A stretch of DNA of 64,000 nucleotides. Source: Casuarina equisetifolia. Taxonomy: Eukaryota > Streptophyta > Magnoliopsida > Fagales > Casuarinaceae. The notes under the pieces are model-generated. The model was not told the DNA's origin. It ran no database searches and saw only the letters and a list, made by a program, of their open reading frames with translations. Below are positions 13,001 to 24,488 of this stretch, piece after piece. How positions within the stretch are numbered: the stretch's first letter is position 1; each line of letters starts with the position of its first letter. Made by a program: the position numbers and the translations under genes. The DNA is taken from NCBI GenBank assembly GCA_028551475.1, contig CM052360.1:10156501-10220500 (forward strand). The letters run 5' to 3'.

Positions 13001-13114
13001 AGTATAGCTATGGGAAGTAAGGCATGTAGTGATAGTGATTTTATCAATTTTTTTAAATCACTACCCACCATCATATATGGAATAATTAAGGTTCTTACCA
13101 ATAAAGTGTTTCAT
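10021..13114. other. Intergenic spacer, AT-rich
   Basis: About 3.1 kb without a recognisable gene. The one structured part is a diverged tandem duplication at 11060-11881, listed separately. The remainder is low-complexity AT-rich sequence. Confidence 0.6.
11060..11881 (+). repeat. Diverged direct duplication, about 11060-11400 and 11600-11881
   Basis: Two copies share an ordered series of blocks: a start resembling AAAATTAGAAAGGAAAGCAT, then GAAATTGTACTTTT, ACACTACTTCCAAAA, a pyrimidine-rich part around TTCAGCCAATCCTCT, and an end at GCTTGTTTGAA (11390-11400 and 11870-11880). The offset is about 540 bp at the left and 480 bp at the right because the first copy has extra internal sequence. 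No coding potential is evident. Confidence 0.6.
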
Positions 13115-14050
13115 TTACATCAATCAAACTTTCAAAGAAGGAAGGGGGATTAAGATTGCCGAACCTTAAACTTTGGAATAAAGTCCTTTTAGGACATATG
13201 CTTTGGACTCTCATAAATCATCCAGATGATTCATTATGGAGTAAGTGGATACTTAGTACTAAATGTAAAAGAATTCCTGTAATGCAGATTGAAATCAAAG
13301 GTTCAATGGTATGGAGTTGGAGAGGTCTTCTCAAATTAAGGCCCATGCTTACCTCAGTTCTTTCCAATCTTGCCTACTGTTGCAAAGCTACTTAGCAAGA
13401 GCTGCAACCAGTAAATGAAAAAGTAGAGTGGTATGATTTAATTTGGACTGGCGGGATTTGCATGCATAACTTTATTGGATGGCTAGTTTGCCATGATCGA
13501 CTTATCACTGCAGAAAGAATGGTACAATGGCTTCCTACAATTAACCAATATTGTGATTTTTGTCAGGCCCAGGTAGAAAACATGAGTCATCTCTTTTTTG
13601 AATGTCCTTGCACAATGTTGATTTGGAAGAATATCCTTGCTCAAAATGGAATTCAACATCACATCGAAGGATGGAACGAAGAATTAAATTGGATAATTAA
13701 AGCATCTAAAGGTAAGGATCTAGCTGCAAAATTTCTTAAAATATTATTTCTAGCTTGTATTTATTGTATTTGGACAAAAAGGAATAGAAGAAGATTTCAA
13801 AATACATTAATGGACATTCCAATCTTGCTAGCTAAAGTTAAGAAAATTGTACGAGGGAGGGCTTCTTTGCTTCACAATATCAAACCCTCATAAGGTAATG
13901 TATTTTTGAGTGAGATCTGAAGGCTCCCAACCTCTATTTTTTTCTCACTCTTAATTTATATTTAAAAATTGTTGTAATACTGGGGTATGCCCCTATGCTT
14001 TTGTATATTAATTTCCATTAATGCAACTTACATTAAAAACCAAAAAAAGA
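13115..14050 (+). mobile_element. Non-LTR (LINE) retrotransposon, 5'-truncated 3' end
   Basis: The + frame from about 13133 encodes the C-terminal part of a plant LINE reverse-transcriptase protein: KKEGGLRLPNLKLWNK, then the zf-RVT region at 13462-13893. That region contains CDFC, then HLFFEC, a zinc-binding pattern, followed by ILF and IYCIWTKRNRR. One in-frame TAG at 13393-13395 breaks the frame; the two halves are otherwise in the same phase. After the stop at about 13893 the sequence has a LINE-like 3' tail with a TTGTTGTAATACTGGG-type motif and ends in an A-rich run near 14035-14050. The reverse-transcriptase core and endonuclease are absent, so it is a dead 5'-truncated copy. No target-site duplication was found by eye. 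Confidence 0.8.
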
Positions 14051-16690
14051 ATAATATTTGCTCATAAATTATTGGACCAATAATATTCTCCTTTATATGG
14101 ATTACATGTTGGTAAGCAAAGGAATCCAAACTTTCAAATTTATTGATTTCCTAAGTTGATCCATTGTTATGGATTAGCTTATGTTGTTAAAAGTAATAGC
14201 TTGCTTCCTTAATGTAGGGACTATAGTGACTTGTATCTCTATTGTGTGAGAATATTTTGATCACAGTGCTAGTCCAAATATATCTCTTGAAATCTTTAGG
14301 AAATTTTTCATTATTTAAGAGAGGTTGTGCTCATCTTTTAATTGTTTCTCTCTCTTTCTCTTTATAGAGTAACAAATCATTTATAAGCCATATATGTATA
14401 GATTTAGCCCCATATCAAAGTTTTCTATCTAAAAACTACTTAGCGCCCAAATTCTTTTCTTCATAGTTCTAATAGAGTCAAGGTTATGTGATACAATCAC
14501 ACAACCTTGAAGATAGATTGAATTCTTTCTCAATCTTGTATGATATCTATATAACTTTATTTCTCCTTATAATTGGAGTATCCATTGTTAAGCTTCTGTT
14601 TAATCCTACTTGCATCTTTCTCTTTTTGCTCTTTTTCCATAAGTTCATATCCACAAACTCAAATGCCCCAGAGCCTTGACCTAGTTGGCAATAATTTTAT
14701 AATGCAATGAAAGTTCCATGTCATACACTGTTTCAATAATTGTTTGAAATAAAAAACAGCCCAATTGTAGGAGAAACTAATGAATGCTTTTCACAAATGC
14801 CTATTTACTTTGAACAAGAGATTCTCTACTAGAGTTATGTTAGTCTTATACATGTCATGAATTTGTTGAAAGTTTTGTAAATTTTTTGTTTAGAAATCAA
14901 AGCACATAGTTTCAAGGTTAAGACTACAATCATGTTCATGAATATCCCATACATAAACTGTTGAGGCAAGTTTTGTCTCCCCTTCATTTTTTTTTTTTTT
15001 GAATAAACACCTTAAGTGTACATGTATGGAAGTTCTCTCAAGCCTTGTTGAATTAGACTATAGAATTATTTATCTTTGGTGTGCTTGTTTTGCTTAAGGG
15101 AAATGAATGTAACAATAAATTGCCTTGTTTCATACAAGGGAAAGTTGCTTTACATGGTCATTATTAAAGTTTACTTGCAAACCTCATATATGAAATTTTA
15201 TAATAAGCTTCCAAGTTCTTAAACCAAATATTTCAAACTTAAACAAACAAAATGTTCCAAGTGCAAAACTTGTTTATTTTCATTGCTTCTAGGTGAATTT
15301 TCATTCAATGGTGAATCCAGTAATCTAAGCAATCCGTACCCATTATGTAATTGCTTTAACACCCTTATATGTTATTAGAGCCAAAAAAAACTATGTTCAT
15401 AAGCTCAATTTTGTTCTTTTGACTCTGTATGCATACATATCAAGAAATCTCTAATCTCCCCCATATGTTCTTAAAATTGGCAAAACTTTAGGTTTGCACC
15501 TTGTAAAAAATGAGTAAAGTCACTAAGAAATGGGACAAAAGAAAATGGTAATTCATGAACAAATCTTTGCTACAAATAGCCAATTGAGATCATGATTATT
15601 AAAAACAATGTAGTGAGACCACGTAAGATTGCCTTTGGCTGGGGGCCAGGTTATCCCAATTTGACTTCCCCACAAGGTTTCATGGAGCTCAATGACATGC
15701 AAATGCTTAATTTGTTTAGACGTTTTCCCACAACAATCCTATATGCCGCCTCAATTAGATGAAATTTATCCTAAAGAGATTTGAGTGTCTTTCTTTGCAC
15801 GAACACATATTTGAAGTACACAACATTGCCTTATTTTTTTCAATAGTGTAGCATGGATTTGTTATGTCTTTAAACTTTAAAACACAACAACTAACTTTCA
15901 TATCACAAACACCTTTACATAAAATTGATTTTAGCTTAAGCCTTCCTATACTCAGAAGGGTTTTCCATAATGTCGTAAATAAGCTTGAAGGTTTGAACAA
16001 GAAAAAACGTTATTCCCTCAAGTGAGGAACCTATTAAGCCACTTCAAATCAACCAACCACAATAATCCCACACGCTCCACATCAGCGCTACTTCACCACG
16101 TCAAACACAAAGGCCAACTCACCATAGATAACCCAGAAACGTATCTCACCAAACCACAGAATCACTCACCTACCTCCAATCAATAAGCCTCGGCAATCAA
16201 GCATTCCAAGAAAGAAGGAATTCAAAATTTGAATCCATTATCTCCCATCATCAACCAAAATAGAAGTTCATTCAAACCAAGATATGGAAGGATTTCAAAA
16301 TCCCATTCAATCTAATCTCTAGTGAAATATATTCATAATTGTACCTAACTTATTTCTGTTTTCTATTAGCCTCGGTATCACTATAAAATGAGGCTCATTG
16401 TACATACCAAATATCATCAGAAATTATTCACATATATTGCAATCCATATTTCTAGTGTTTTTATTACTTAACTGAACCGAATTCCATCATCTTATAGGAT
16501 AGCTTGCCATTGAACATGGTCACCATTGTATTCAAGGCTTCTAGGCAATGGAAAACAACCAACGGGACCAAGCTCAAACACCATCATCTTCTGAGCACCT
16601 AAATCGTATAAATCCTACATATTTACACCATGAACAAGTACAACAAAGTTCTTTTTAAAAAGAAAAAAGAAAATCTTATGCAACGTGAAA
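14051..16690. other. Intergenic spacer with a possible LTR-like stretch
   Basis: AT-rich spacer without a supported gene. Between about 16020 and 16480 the base composition changes (C-rich, few stops) and a TATA-like CACTATAAAATGAGGC occurs near 16379-16394. This resembles the interior of a retrotransposon LTR, but no paired LTR or boundaries were found. The rest shows nothing recognisable. Confidence 0.35.
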
Positions 16691-16699
16691 ACATGAATG

Positions 16700-17561
16700 T
16701 CCCATGAAAAGAACATCGCTTGACTGCCATTCTGGAGTCTTGATGACAATATTTGATAAAACAGAGCTGATAAAGATGCACCTTTAACTGCTTTCCCAGT
16801 TTCTATACAAGGATGTCACCAAATTTGTCCATCTCATATAGCATACTAGTATTCTAATATGAATGCCAAAGGTAGTTGTACAAATAGTCATTGCTATCGA
16901 CAGAAACTACAAAAATGGAGTTTGACATTTATTCTAAGAGCTCTTCGTCCTTTAAGTACCGTGACAAATAATTTTCAAGTTTCTTCCTAAATAAAGCAAA
17001 TATGATTATGCATACTCGTGTTCAGCCCTTGCAGAATCACATAAAAAATTTCTTAAAGTTCTATGATATTTTCTTACATATGTTTTAGCCATCTTAATAT
17101 GTTTGCATAATAAATCTTCCTCAGCATCCTTTATTGCATAATTCAAAAAACTAGCACAAAATTGTTCTTACTCGTGCATTTCCTATTTCAGGAAGAATAC
17201 TAGCAAGAGTTGATGCATAGTTGAAACCCTCCGTTGTTGTAGAATTTTCATTTACTTCCGTAGCCCATAGTGGAATTGAGAGTGTCAAATTAAGAGAAGT
17301 ACCTCCCTTTAAAGATCCCAGATTAGCTATCACCCATTGAAATCTCAAGAAAAGAACATATTGGGTGCATAATCAATTCTTCTTACCTAGCATATCCATC
17401 ATTGTTTCCCCATTTGTGAATCCGCCTAAGGGGGAGAAAGCGAAGTCACATTTGTAGGGCAAGTAGCTTGCATTCACTAGCGTATTTAACTTGTTGTCGC
17501 TATTAACTATAGAGTCCCCAAACATATATAAAGCATGCACTTGTTGAGCAATGGACATCAA
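16700..17561 (-). pseudogene. GDSL esterase/lipase pseudogene
   Basis: GDSL lipases are secreted serine esterases. Exon 1 (17387-17561) reads ALYMFGDSIVNSDNKLNTLV and SPLGGFTNGETMMDML, which is block I with the catalytic serine in GDS. Its donor GTAAGA is intact. Exon 2 (about 17172-17330) keeps GFNYASTLASILPEIGNA, the family NYASAAAGI block. Exon 3 (around 16790-16930) keeps FVVSVDSNDYLYNYL, the SNDY block, but stop codons lie directly before and after. The C-terminal block with the catalytic Asp/His was not found. Family assignment is firm; loss of function is inferred from the in-frame stops and missing C-terminus. Confidence 0.75.
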
Positions 17562-18617
17562 CTAAGCTTGAGACTAGACGAACATAACAAAAAGACAACA
17601 AAGAAGATGAAGGAAGTAAAGGTTCCTGTAGGAATTTCCCATGGTTGCTAGAATCTAATGCTATCTCATCACAGAGCCTCGGATAAAGACCTCTTCTATT
17701 ACAAGGTTTAACAAAGAAACAAAGTAATTATTTTCTTTGAACAATTGTGAGTTGGGGTTGATGTCAAAAAATCTAGTAATTACTCATATTTTTCTCTAAT
17801 TGGCTATGAGTAGGCATAAATATATGATTCAAACATCCCATTTCAGATCAAAATCGCTAATGATAGGTAACATAAACAAGCTAATAGCATATTTTGTGCC
17901 GCTTTTATGGTCTCAAGGTTTGTTAAAATTGTGGCACACAGTGAATTGGCCTACGAATTGAAGTATGTAAAATTGAGTTGAATAAACCTTGACTCCGTCT
18001 AAATTAGTTTTGTAGGTATAATACCTTATGCAATTGAGACCTCTTAAGCCTATAATCTTTCCTCATGTTTTATAAGTTTTAAATATTTTTTGATTTTAGA
18101 TGTGAATAAGGCAATAAATTATCTTTCAATTCATCAATGAGTTATCTCTTTAAGGATTTAAGTTCGCCATCTTTTGAGAGTTAATATACATTATAAATTA
18201 TTTATTATGTTACATAACCAATTTTTTTTTTTATTGTGCACACTTGAGGTCAAACTTAGGATTAAGGTTTTGTGTATACTAATTTATCATTGATTTAATA
18301 GATAATCGATTATGTTATATAATCATGAGAATAAACATAAAAATTATTGAATTTCAATTTTTTTTCCAATATAATCAGAAATAATAACAAAATAATAAAT
18401 AATCTGTCTCGAAGAATAAAAGTGGATATAGCAAGAAGTGGGTTTTTCTCTCCACTTGACCCAACCCAAAATCAAAGCCCACACACCACATTCCCAAGAA
18501 AAAAGATTAAAAAGATATATACCCCTCTATGACAATCTAAGCCTTATTCTAAAACCCTGATTTCCTAGCTCTCTAAACCCTCGTCTCTTAGCTCTTTTCA
18601 TCTTCCGGTGAAATCCA
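17562..18617. other. Intergenic: between the GDSL relic and MORF2
   Basis: About 1 kb of AT-rich spacer. The last 150 bases before the MORF2 start hold its likely promoter and leader (a TATATA stretch near 18514-18520, then a C/T-rich leader). Nothing else was recognised. Confidence 0.5.
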
Positions 18618-21481
18618 ATGGCTCTACCCCTAACCCTAGGACGAGCCCTCTCGGTCGCCGCCCTCCGCCACCCAACTGCGCTCTCCAGACGCCTCCTCTC
18701 TACAATCACCAACCCGCCTCCTATTCCCAGACTCCTATTCAATTCGCGCCGAGCTCTAGCTGCCGTTGGATGCGCACCGTCCGCGTCCCGTTTCACCTCA
18801 GTGCGGTGCCGCGTGAACAGGTCCGGTGGCTCGGGCTACTCGCCTCTCAACTCCGGTTCCAACTTCAGCGACCGGCCTCCGACCGAGATGGCGCCGCTTT
18901 TCCCCGGCTGCGACTACGAGCACTGGCTCATTGTCATGGACAAGCCCGGCGGGGAGGGCGCCACCAAGCAGCAGATGATCGATTGCTATGTTCAAACCCT
19001 AGCTAAAGTCCTTGGCAGGTACTTCCTCTTCTCGTTTCTCTGGTTGATTACCGAGAAATTGTAGGAAATGGTAAAATAAAAAATTAGGTCTTGTTGATCT
19101 CTTCTTCGTAGTTTTGTTCATTTTATTTCTCGTGTAATGTGTCTAGCGAGGAGGAAGCGAAAAAGAAGATCTACAATGTTTCTTGCGAGAGGTATTTTGG
19201 ATTTGGCTGTGAGATTGACGAGGAAACCTCTAACAAGCTCGAAGGTCTGTCAGAATTTTGCTTGTATTTTTCCCCATAAAGATAAACTCATGCGTACATG
19301 AACTTATTGTGGGTGTTAACGGTTTTTAGTTTTCTCTTATTGTTATGACAGGCTTGCCCGGAGTTTTATTTGTGCTCCCCGATTCTTATGTGGACCCTGA
19401 AAATAAAGACTATGGGGGTGAGTCTTGAGGCTTGAATTTGAGATTTTGATGGCTCTGCTGCATTATTCTGTTAATGTTATTAAATTTGTTTTAGAGTGGA
19501 CATATAAAGTTTTCATTCACTTGACACAGGTGGATATATCTACTCTGGATCCAGTCATTTTAATCTTTTGAACCCGCTGAGTTGATAGTTTTTGCTTGTC
19601 TGTGGTGTTTGAGTCACTGCCTCCTGAGTGAAAGTGTTTGTGTGGTTCTCCAGTGAATATGTGTTTCGGTGTTTAGTGTGGATCACTCATACAGTTCATG
19701 TGGCATCTTGAATGGGAATAACTTTTCATGGCTGTTCTGCATCTTTTGTATATATCTGAGAATTAGTGCGGGTGAAAAAGCTTGACCCCAGAGGCATTGA
19801 ATACAGTTTCTTTGTTATGATTTGCTTATGCCATTTGTCTAGAGGCTTAGAACAAGCAAGGTCTTCGTGTGAATGGTACAGGACTTAGAATGAATATGAA
19901 ATATTTTCCAGTTTTCTTACATCACGATGTTGATGACAGATAGCAATGGTAAAGCACTCTTGTTTTGATGATTTGATAAATCTTTAAACATAAATGAGGT
20001 GTCTTTTTTGTCAAAGCAATAGTTCTCAACGGCTTTAATGTGGACACTGGTGGTGGTTTGTGCTGATATAGTAATTTGGTAATGTATCTCTGGCTATCTT
20101 GGAGGGGCTAATTTGTCTTTGTAGGAAACGTTTAGCATATAACGTAATGGAGTTTGATCAAATGTCTCTTTTAACTGTTCTGCGGATCTGGGGAGATGAA
20201 GCATAATATACCTTTCTAATTTTCCTCCCATGTGCAAAATTATTAAAAAATTAATATACAAGCCTTGACCTTTCAGATCTTCATGCCATTTTAACGTTGT
20301 GATTTATGTAGTATTTGGACATTATGGATGTTTATTTTACTAGTCATTTCCACAATTTTGTTGGAAACCAGGTGTAAGCCTGGCAGGGTACAGTAAACGA
20401 TGAGCATATTGATAGTAGTATATGGTATATGATTTGTCAATTCTCTTGTAGTCCATCTTGGCAAAGCTAATAGCCTCAAAGGGGCATTGTCTAGCTTTGA
20501 ATGCTAATGGACTCATATCAAATGTCTCTCTTAACTGTTCTGCACTTGGTGTGCATGTTGAGATGCAGATCAGGGGAGATGAAACATATATACATGCATA
20601 TAAATACACATGCATGTGTGTGTGTTTTCTTTTTTATTTCCTGCCAGATGCACATCAATTCCAAAATATATGAACAAGTCTTGAACTACAAGGATTTCGT
20701 GCCAGTTTAATGTTGTTATTTGTGCAGACTTTTAGTATTATAGAGGCTCATCATAACGGTTATTTCCATAATTATGTTATAAATCAGGTGTAAGCCTGGC
20801 ATGGGGCAGTAAACTTTTTCAGAATAATTAGATTGATAGCAATAGATTGTATATGATTTGCATTTTTTACTAGCCCATCTTGGCAAAGCCGATAGCCTCA
20901 GAGGGGCATTGTCCAGCTTTGAATGCTATTGGACTCATATCAAATGTCGCTCTTAACTGTTCTTCACTTTGTGTACATGTTTGAGATGTAGATCAGGGGA
21001 GATGAAACATACATGCATACATAAATATACACATACATGTACGTGCATATGCGTGTGTGTGTGTTTTTCTTTTTTATTTCCTGCCAGATGCACATCAATT
21101 ACAAAATATATGAATGAGACTTGAACCTCCAGGACTTCATGCCAGTTTGTTGTCGTTATTTGTACAGGCTTTGGTATTATAGAGGTTCATCATAATGGTT
21201 ATTTCCATAATTTTGTTGGAAATTAGGTGTAAGCCTGGCATGGGTCAGTAAACTTTTTCAGAATAATTAGATTGGTAGCAATGGATTGTATACGATTTAC
21301 ATTTTTTACTAGTCCATCTTGGCAAAGCTAATATCCTCAGGAGGGGCATTGTCTAGCTTTGAATGCTAATGGACTCATATCAATGTCGCTCTTAACTGTT
21401 CTGCACTTTGTGTACATGGTTGAGATGCAGATCAGGGGAGATGAAACGTACATGCATACATAAATATATACATACATTTAC

Positions 21482-21519
<38 letters not shown>

Positions 21520-22303
21520 CTATAAATTGTATAGGATCTTGGAATTTTTTACCAGTCTATCTTGGCAAAGCTAGTAGCCTCAAAGGGTATTGTCTAGCTT
21601 TGAATGCTAATGGACTTATATCAAATTCCGCTCATCCTGTTCTGTTCTCTTCTAAAACTCTTGCGGGGAGTTTCAGAATCAATGGAGATGGTACATTGAT
21701 TTTATCTTTTCCTTCTTACGGTGACTTGAGATTTTGTTCATGATGTGAAGTTGGTAGAAGTTTGGTCCCCCTGCCATAATGTCCATAGATCTTCGTTTCT
21801 TCGTTTATCTGTGTCTTTCAACAGGTGTGATTGGTATGCTCATATATTTATCATCTGGAGTACCAAAATATGTCTTTGAATTTGTCCCAGCAGCCAATTT
21901 TCCTTCTTATTATTTAGTCCCTTCTGTGTTTGTTTTGTACTAATTCCAAACATTACATAGGTATGGTCTTTTCTATTTATTTCTTAATATCTTGGGGTTT
22001 AGGTTTGTCTCCCCATACTACTGCATCATTCAACTTGTCATGGAAAATGAGCCTTGCTGTAATTTGTTGCTCGGCTTTCATTAACTTGATATACTGATAC
22101 ATTTTGCTGATTAGTGAGGCCTAATATTCACGAGTTTGCATATAATTTGTTATGCTGCAGCTGAACTGTATGTGAATGGGGAGATTGTTCAAAGGTCCCC
22201 TGAGAGACAGAGGAGGGTGGAGCCACAGCCACAAAGAGCTCAAGACAGGCCGAGATACAATGACAGAACCCGATATGTGCGACGCAGAGAAAACATGCGG
22301 TGA
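18618..22303 (+). CDS. MORF2: Multiple organellar RNA editing factor 2 (MORF2/DAL1), chloroplast
   Basis: MORF2 binds PPR editing factors and is needed for C-to-U editing of many plastid transcripts. Exons are 18618-19018, 19147-19244, 19352-19417 and 22161-22303. All junctions are GT-AG, and the sum is 708 nt, giving 235 aa. The N-terminus is rich in Arg, Ser and Ala and lacks acidic residues, as a plastid transit peptide should. Then come [20 protein letters not shown], the MORF domain from [58 protein letters not shown] and ELYVNGEIV, and a basic tail ending RRRENMR. These motifs match recalled Arabidopsis MORF2 (At2g33430) closely, more than MORF3 or MORF8. Intron 3 is 2.7 kb and filled largely by a tandem repeat array. 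No frame defect is seen. Confidence 0.96.
20150..21650 (+). repeat. Tandem array of units of about 420-440 bp in MORF2 intron 3
   Basis: Three full units and partial units at both ends. The marker GGTGTAAGCCTGGCA recurs at 20371, 20787 and 21226 (spacings 416 and 439). The marker CCATCTTGGCAAAGC, or a close variant, recurs at about 20452, 20874, 21313 and 21556. A degenerate left unit (around 20155) keeps AAATGTCTCTTTTAACTGTTC. Units contain internal TG/TA dinucleotide runs. No coding function is apparent. Confidence 0.85.
21486..21514. repeat. (AT)n microsatellite
   Basis: Uninterrupted alternating A and T at the junction of the third and the truncated fourth unit of the MORF2 intron array. 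Confidence 0.9.
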
Positions 22304-24488
22304 AATGTTAAAGATGCTCAGTCAAAGGGGAAGTTAGCAGTGTAGATAACTTGGCAAGATGGGAATAGCTGAGCGTCCTTTAAAAGTGCTTGGATGTTGG
22401 AAACACCCGCATAAATGTTTTGTTGAACTTGTAACTACGTTAAATTGGATATGTTCGTCGTTCGGTCCATTTTGCGGATGCTGTGTGATGACTTTTCTCA
22501 ACTTTTGGTCTCTTTTGACTTGGTCACAGCTTCATGTCATGATGAGACGCTTAATAGATCTATGTGCTTTCTTATCTCTTCGTATGTTGATAACAAAAAC
22601 ATAGTGCCAACAACGATGTTGCCATGCGGCAAAGATTGGTATTCTTGGTGAACTAATCTAATGATACACTTACGTAAAATCTGCTGTTCCAAATTAAAAA
22701 TGCCTAAAACGCTGCTATCCTAGGTTTCAAAATGCTTATTGAAGCTCCACCATGCTGAAAAGAACACTCAACTCGGGTCCTTGGAATACCGAAAAACAAA
22801 TCCAAGTTATATATACCTAGAAATAAATTAATAAATAAATAAATAAAACACGTGTCATTTCAAAACTAGTGAGGCTTGCACTCCCCCTACCTCTGTAGGT
22901 ATCCCTAAACGAGCGACAGGGCGACGAACTTTAAACAGCGAGACAACAGACCACAGCCTCTCGCGCCCACTTCGGCGTTCCGTACACCTCTCTGCTCACT
23001 CTTTGCTGCCGGATTTTCGTGCGAAAGGTGCAATCCTGAAGCTGTCTTATCTTTGTCTTCTTCTTCTTGGCTTGCCATTTGGTATCGAAAAACTGTTGTA
23101 CGACTAGTCGGGACTATGTTTTTAGGGTTTCCAATACTTTTTGTGAGATACCGAAATGGTAGGCATTTGTTGTCTAAGATAATGTGGCTGTGGATTTGGA
23201 GGTTCTCGTTTCTTTGTTTTTAGCCAAACTCCGGAGTTCAGAGATTTTAAGTGTTGTTTCGTGGTAGGAAATTGGAAGATGCCATGTTCTTGAATTTTTT
23301 TACTTCATTGTCGCTTCCGACGGTTACATGCTTGGGGTTTTTATGGTATTCTTGAGTTCAACGGTTTAATCCTACACATTATGTTGCTGAGTCTTGCATG
23401 GGCGACTGCTTTGTATAAATAGGGACGGGTGCAGGAATTTCAATTTTATGCAAACTGTTGGTGGGTGAGGCGTTAGTTGTAGTGTCTGGAGAACTGAAAC
23501 TTTTAATAGAAGTGAATGGAGATTTCTAAGAGAGCGTAGCTGAATTTGGCAGTTGGCACGCAATTAGTCCATAGAAGTGTAGGAGGGTACTAAGTGCTTG
23601 AAAGGTTACTTTTTTAGCCTGTGTGAGTAGTGCATTGAGAAAAAACAAACTGTCGGTAATCTATTAGAGGGAAGTATTAATAGTGGAAGAGTGTCGTTTG
23701 TGGAAAAATTCTACTGTAATTGTTGATTATATCCTTTTCTATTCGCTGGCAACAGCATTCTGGAAGTTAATGTCTCACTATTTGCGGTTCAACAGGGTTG
23801 TTTTAAGAAGGTTTTTGAGGAGCTCGCATGTTGGATTTCTTTTGGAGGAACACATTAGTCAGACTTTGATATTGTTGCACTCTTCTCACTAGTCAAGTCT
23901 ATATCTTTGTGGGCATATAATTACAGGATATTTGTATATGCAGGGTTCGTTCCACTTTGTTATCTTCATTCTAGATATCCATGACTCTGTGAACTTTTAA
24001 TTGGAATTCTTTAGGGAGTTCCACTCGTGCTTTGCATACTTGGGTCTCTCTCTCTCTAACACACAAATAGGTTCTTTACTTTTATGATAGAGCATGGAAT
24101 GAATCTGATTTTTTAATACTTCATATAGCTAGCTGATTGATGCAGTAATTGCTTTTAATTGAGATCGTCTTTGATGGCATCATTATGTCCTTTGCCTCTT
24201 TGGACCATTTTGATGGTCTAGCACTTGATTGTAATTTTTTAACTATTGCCTTTGGTGCAATTCTTTGGATCCCTGCAACTTGTGTATCTGTTTGGGTTAG
24301 GGGCTGAAAACTTTTACTTGCCATTGACAGTTAAATCTCTGGACTTGGGGTTGAAACGATATTCACTTGGGGACGGTTTTGAAGCACAAGATTGCAGGAC
24401 CTCAAATTTATGTTAACCCATCTTGTTTGATTACGAGGCTGGACAGCTCTTACTCTACTAGAGCACTGAAATTTTTATTGTAAGTGGG
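22304..24488. other. MORF2 3' flank and 5' flank/leader of the U2AF-like gene
   Basis: The first part is probably the MORF2 3' untranslated region. From about 22860 a more GC-rich stretch with C/T-rich motifs (to about 23030) looks like promoter and first untranslated exon. The T-rich sequence up to the ATG at 24489 is probably a 5'-UTR intron. Exact transcript ends cannot be fixed without RNA data. Confidence 0.4.
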
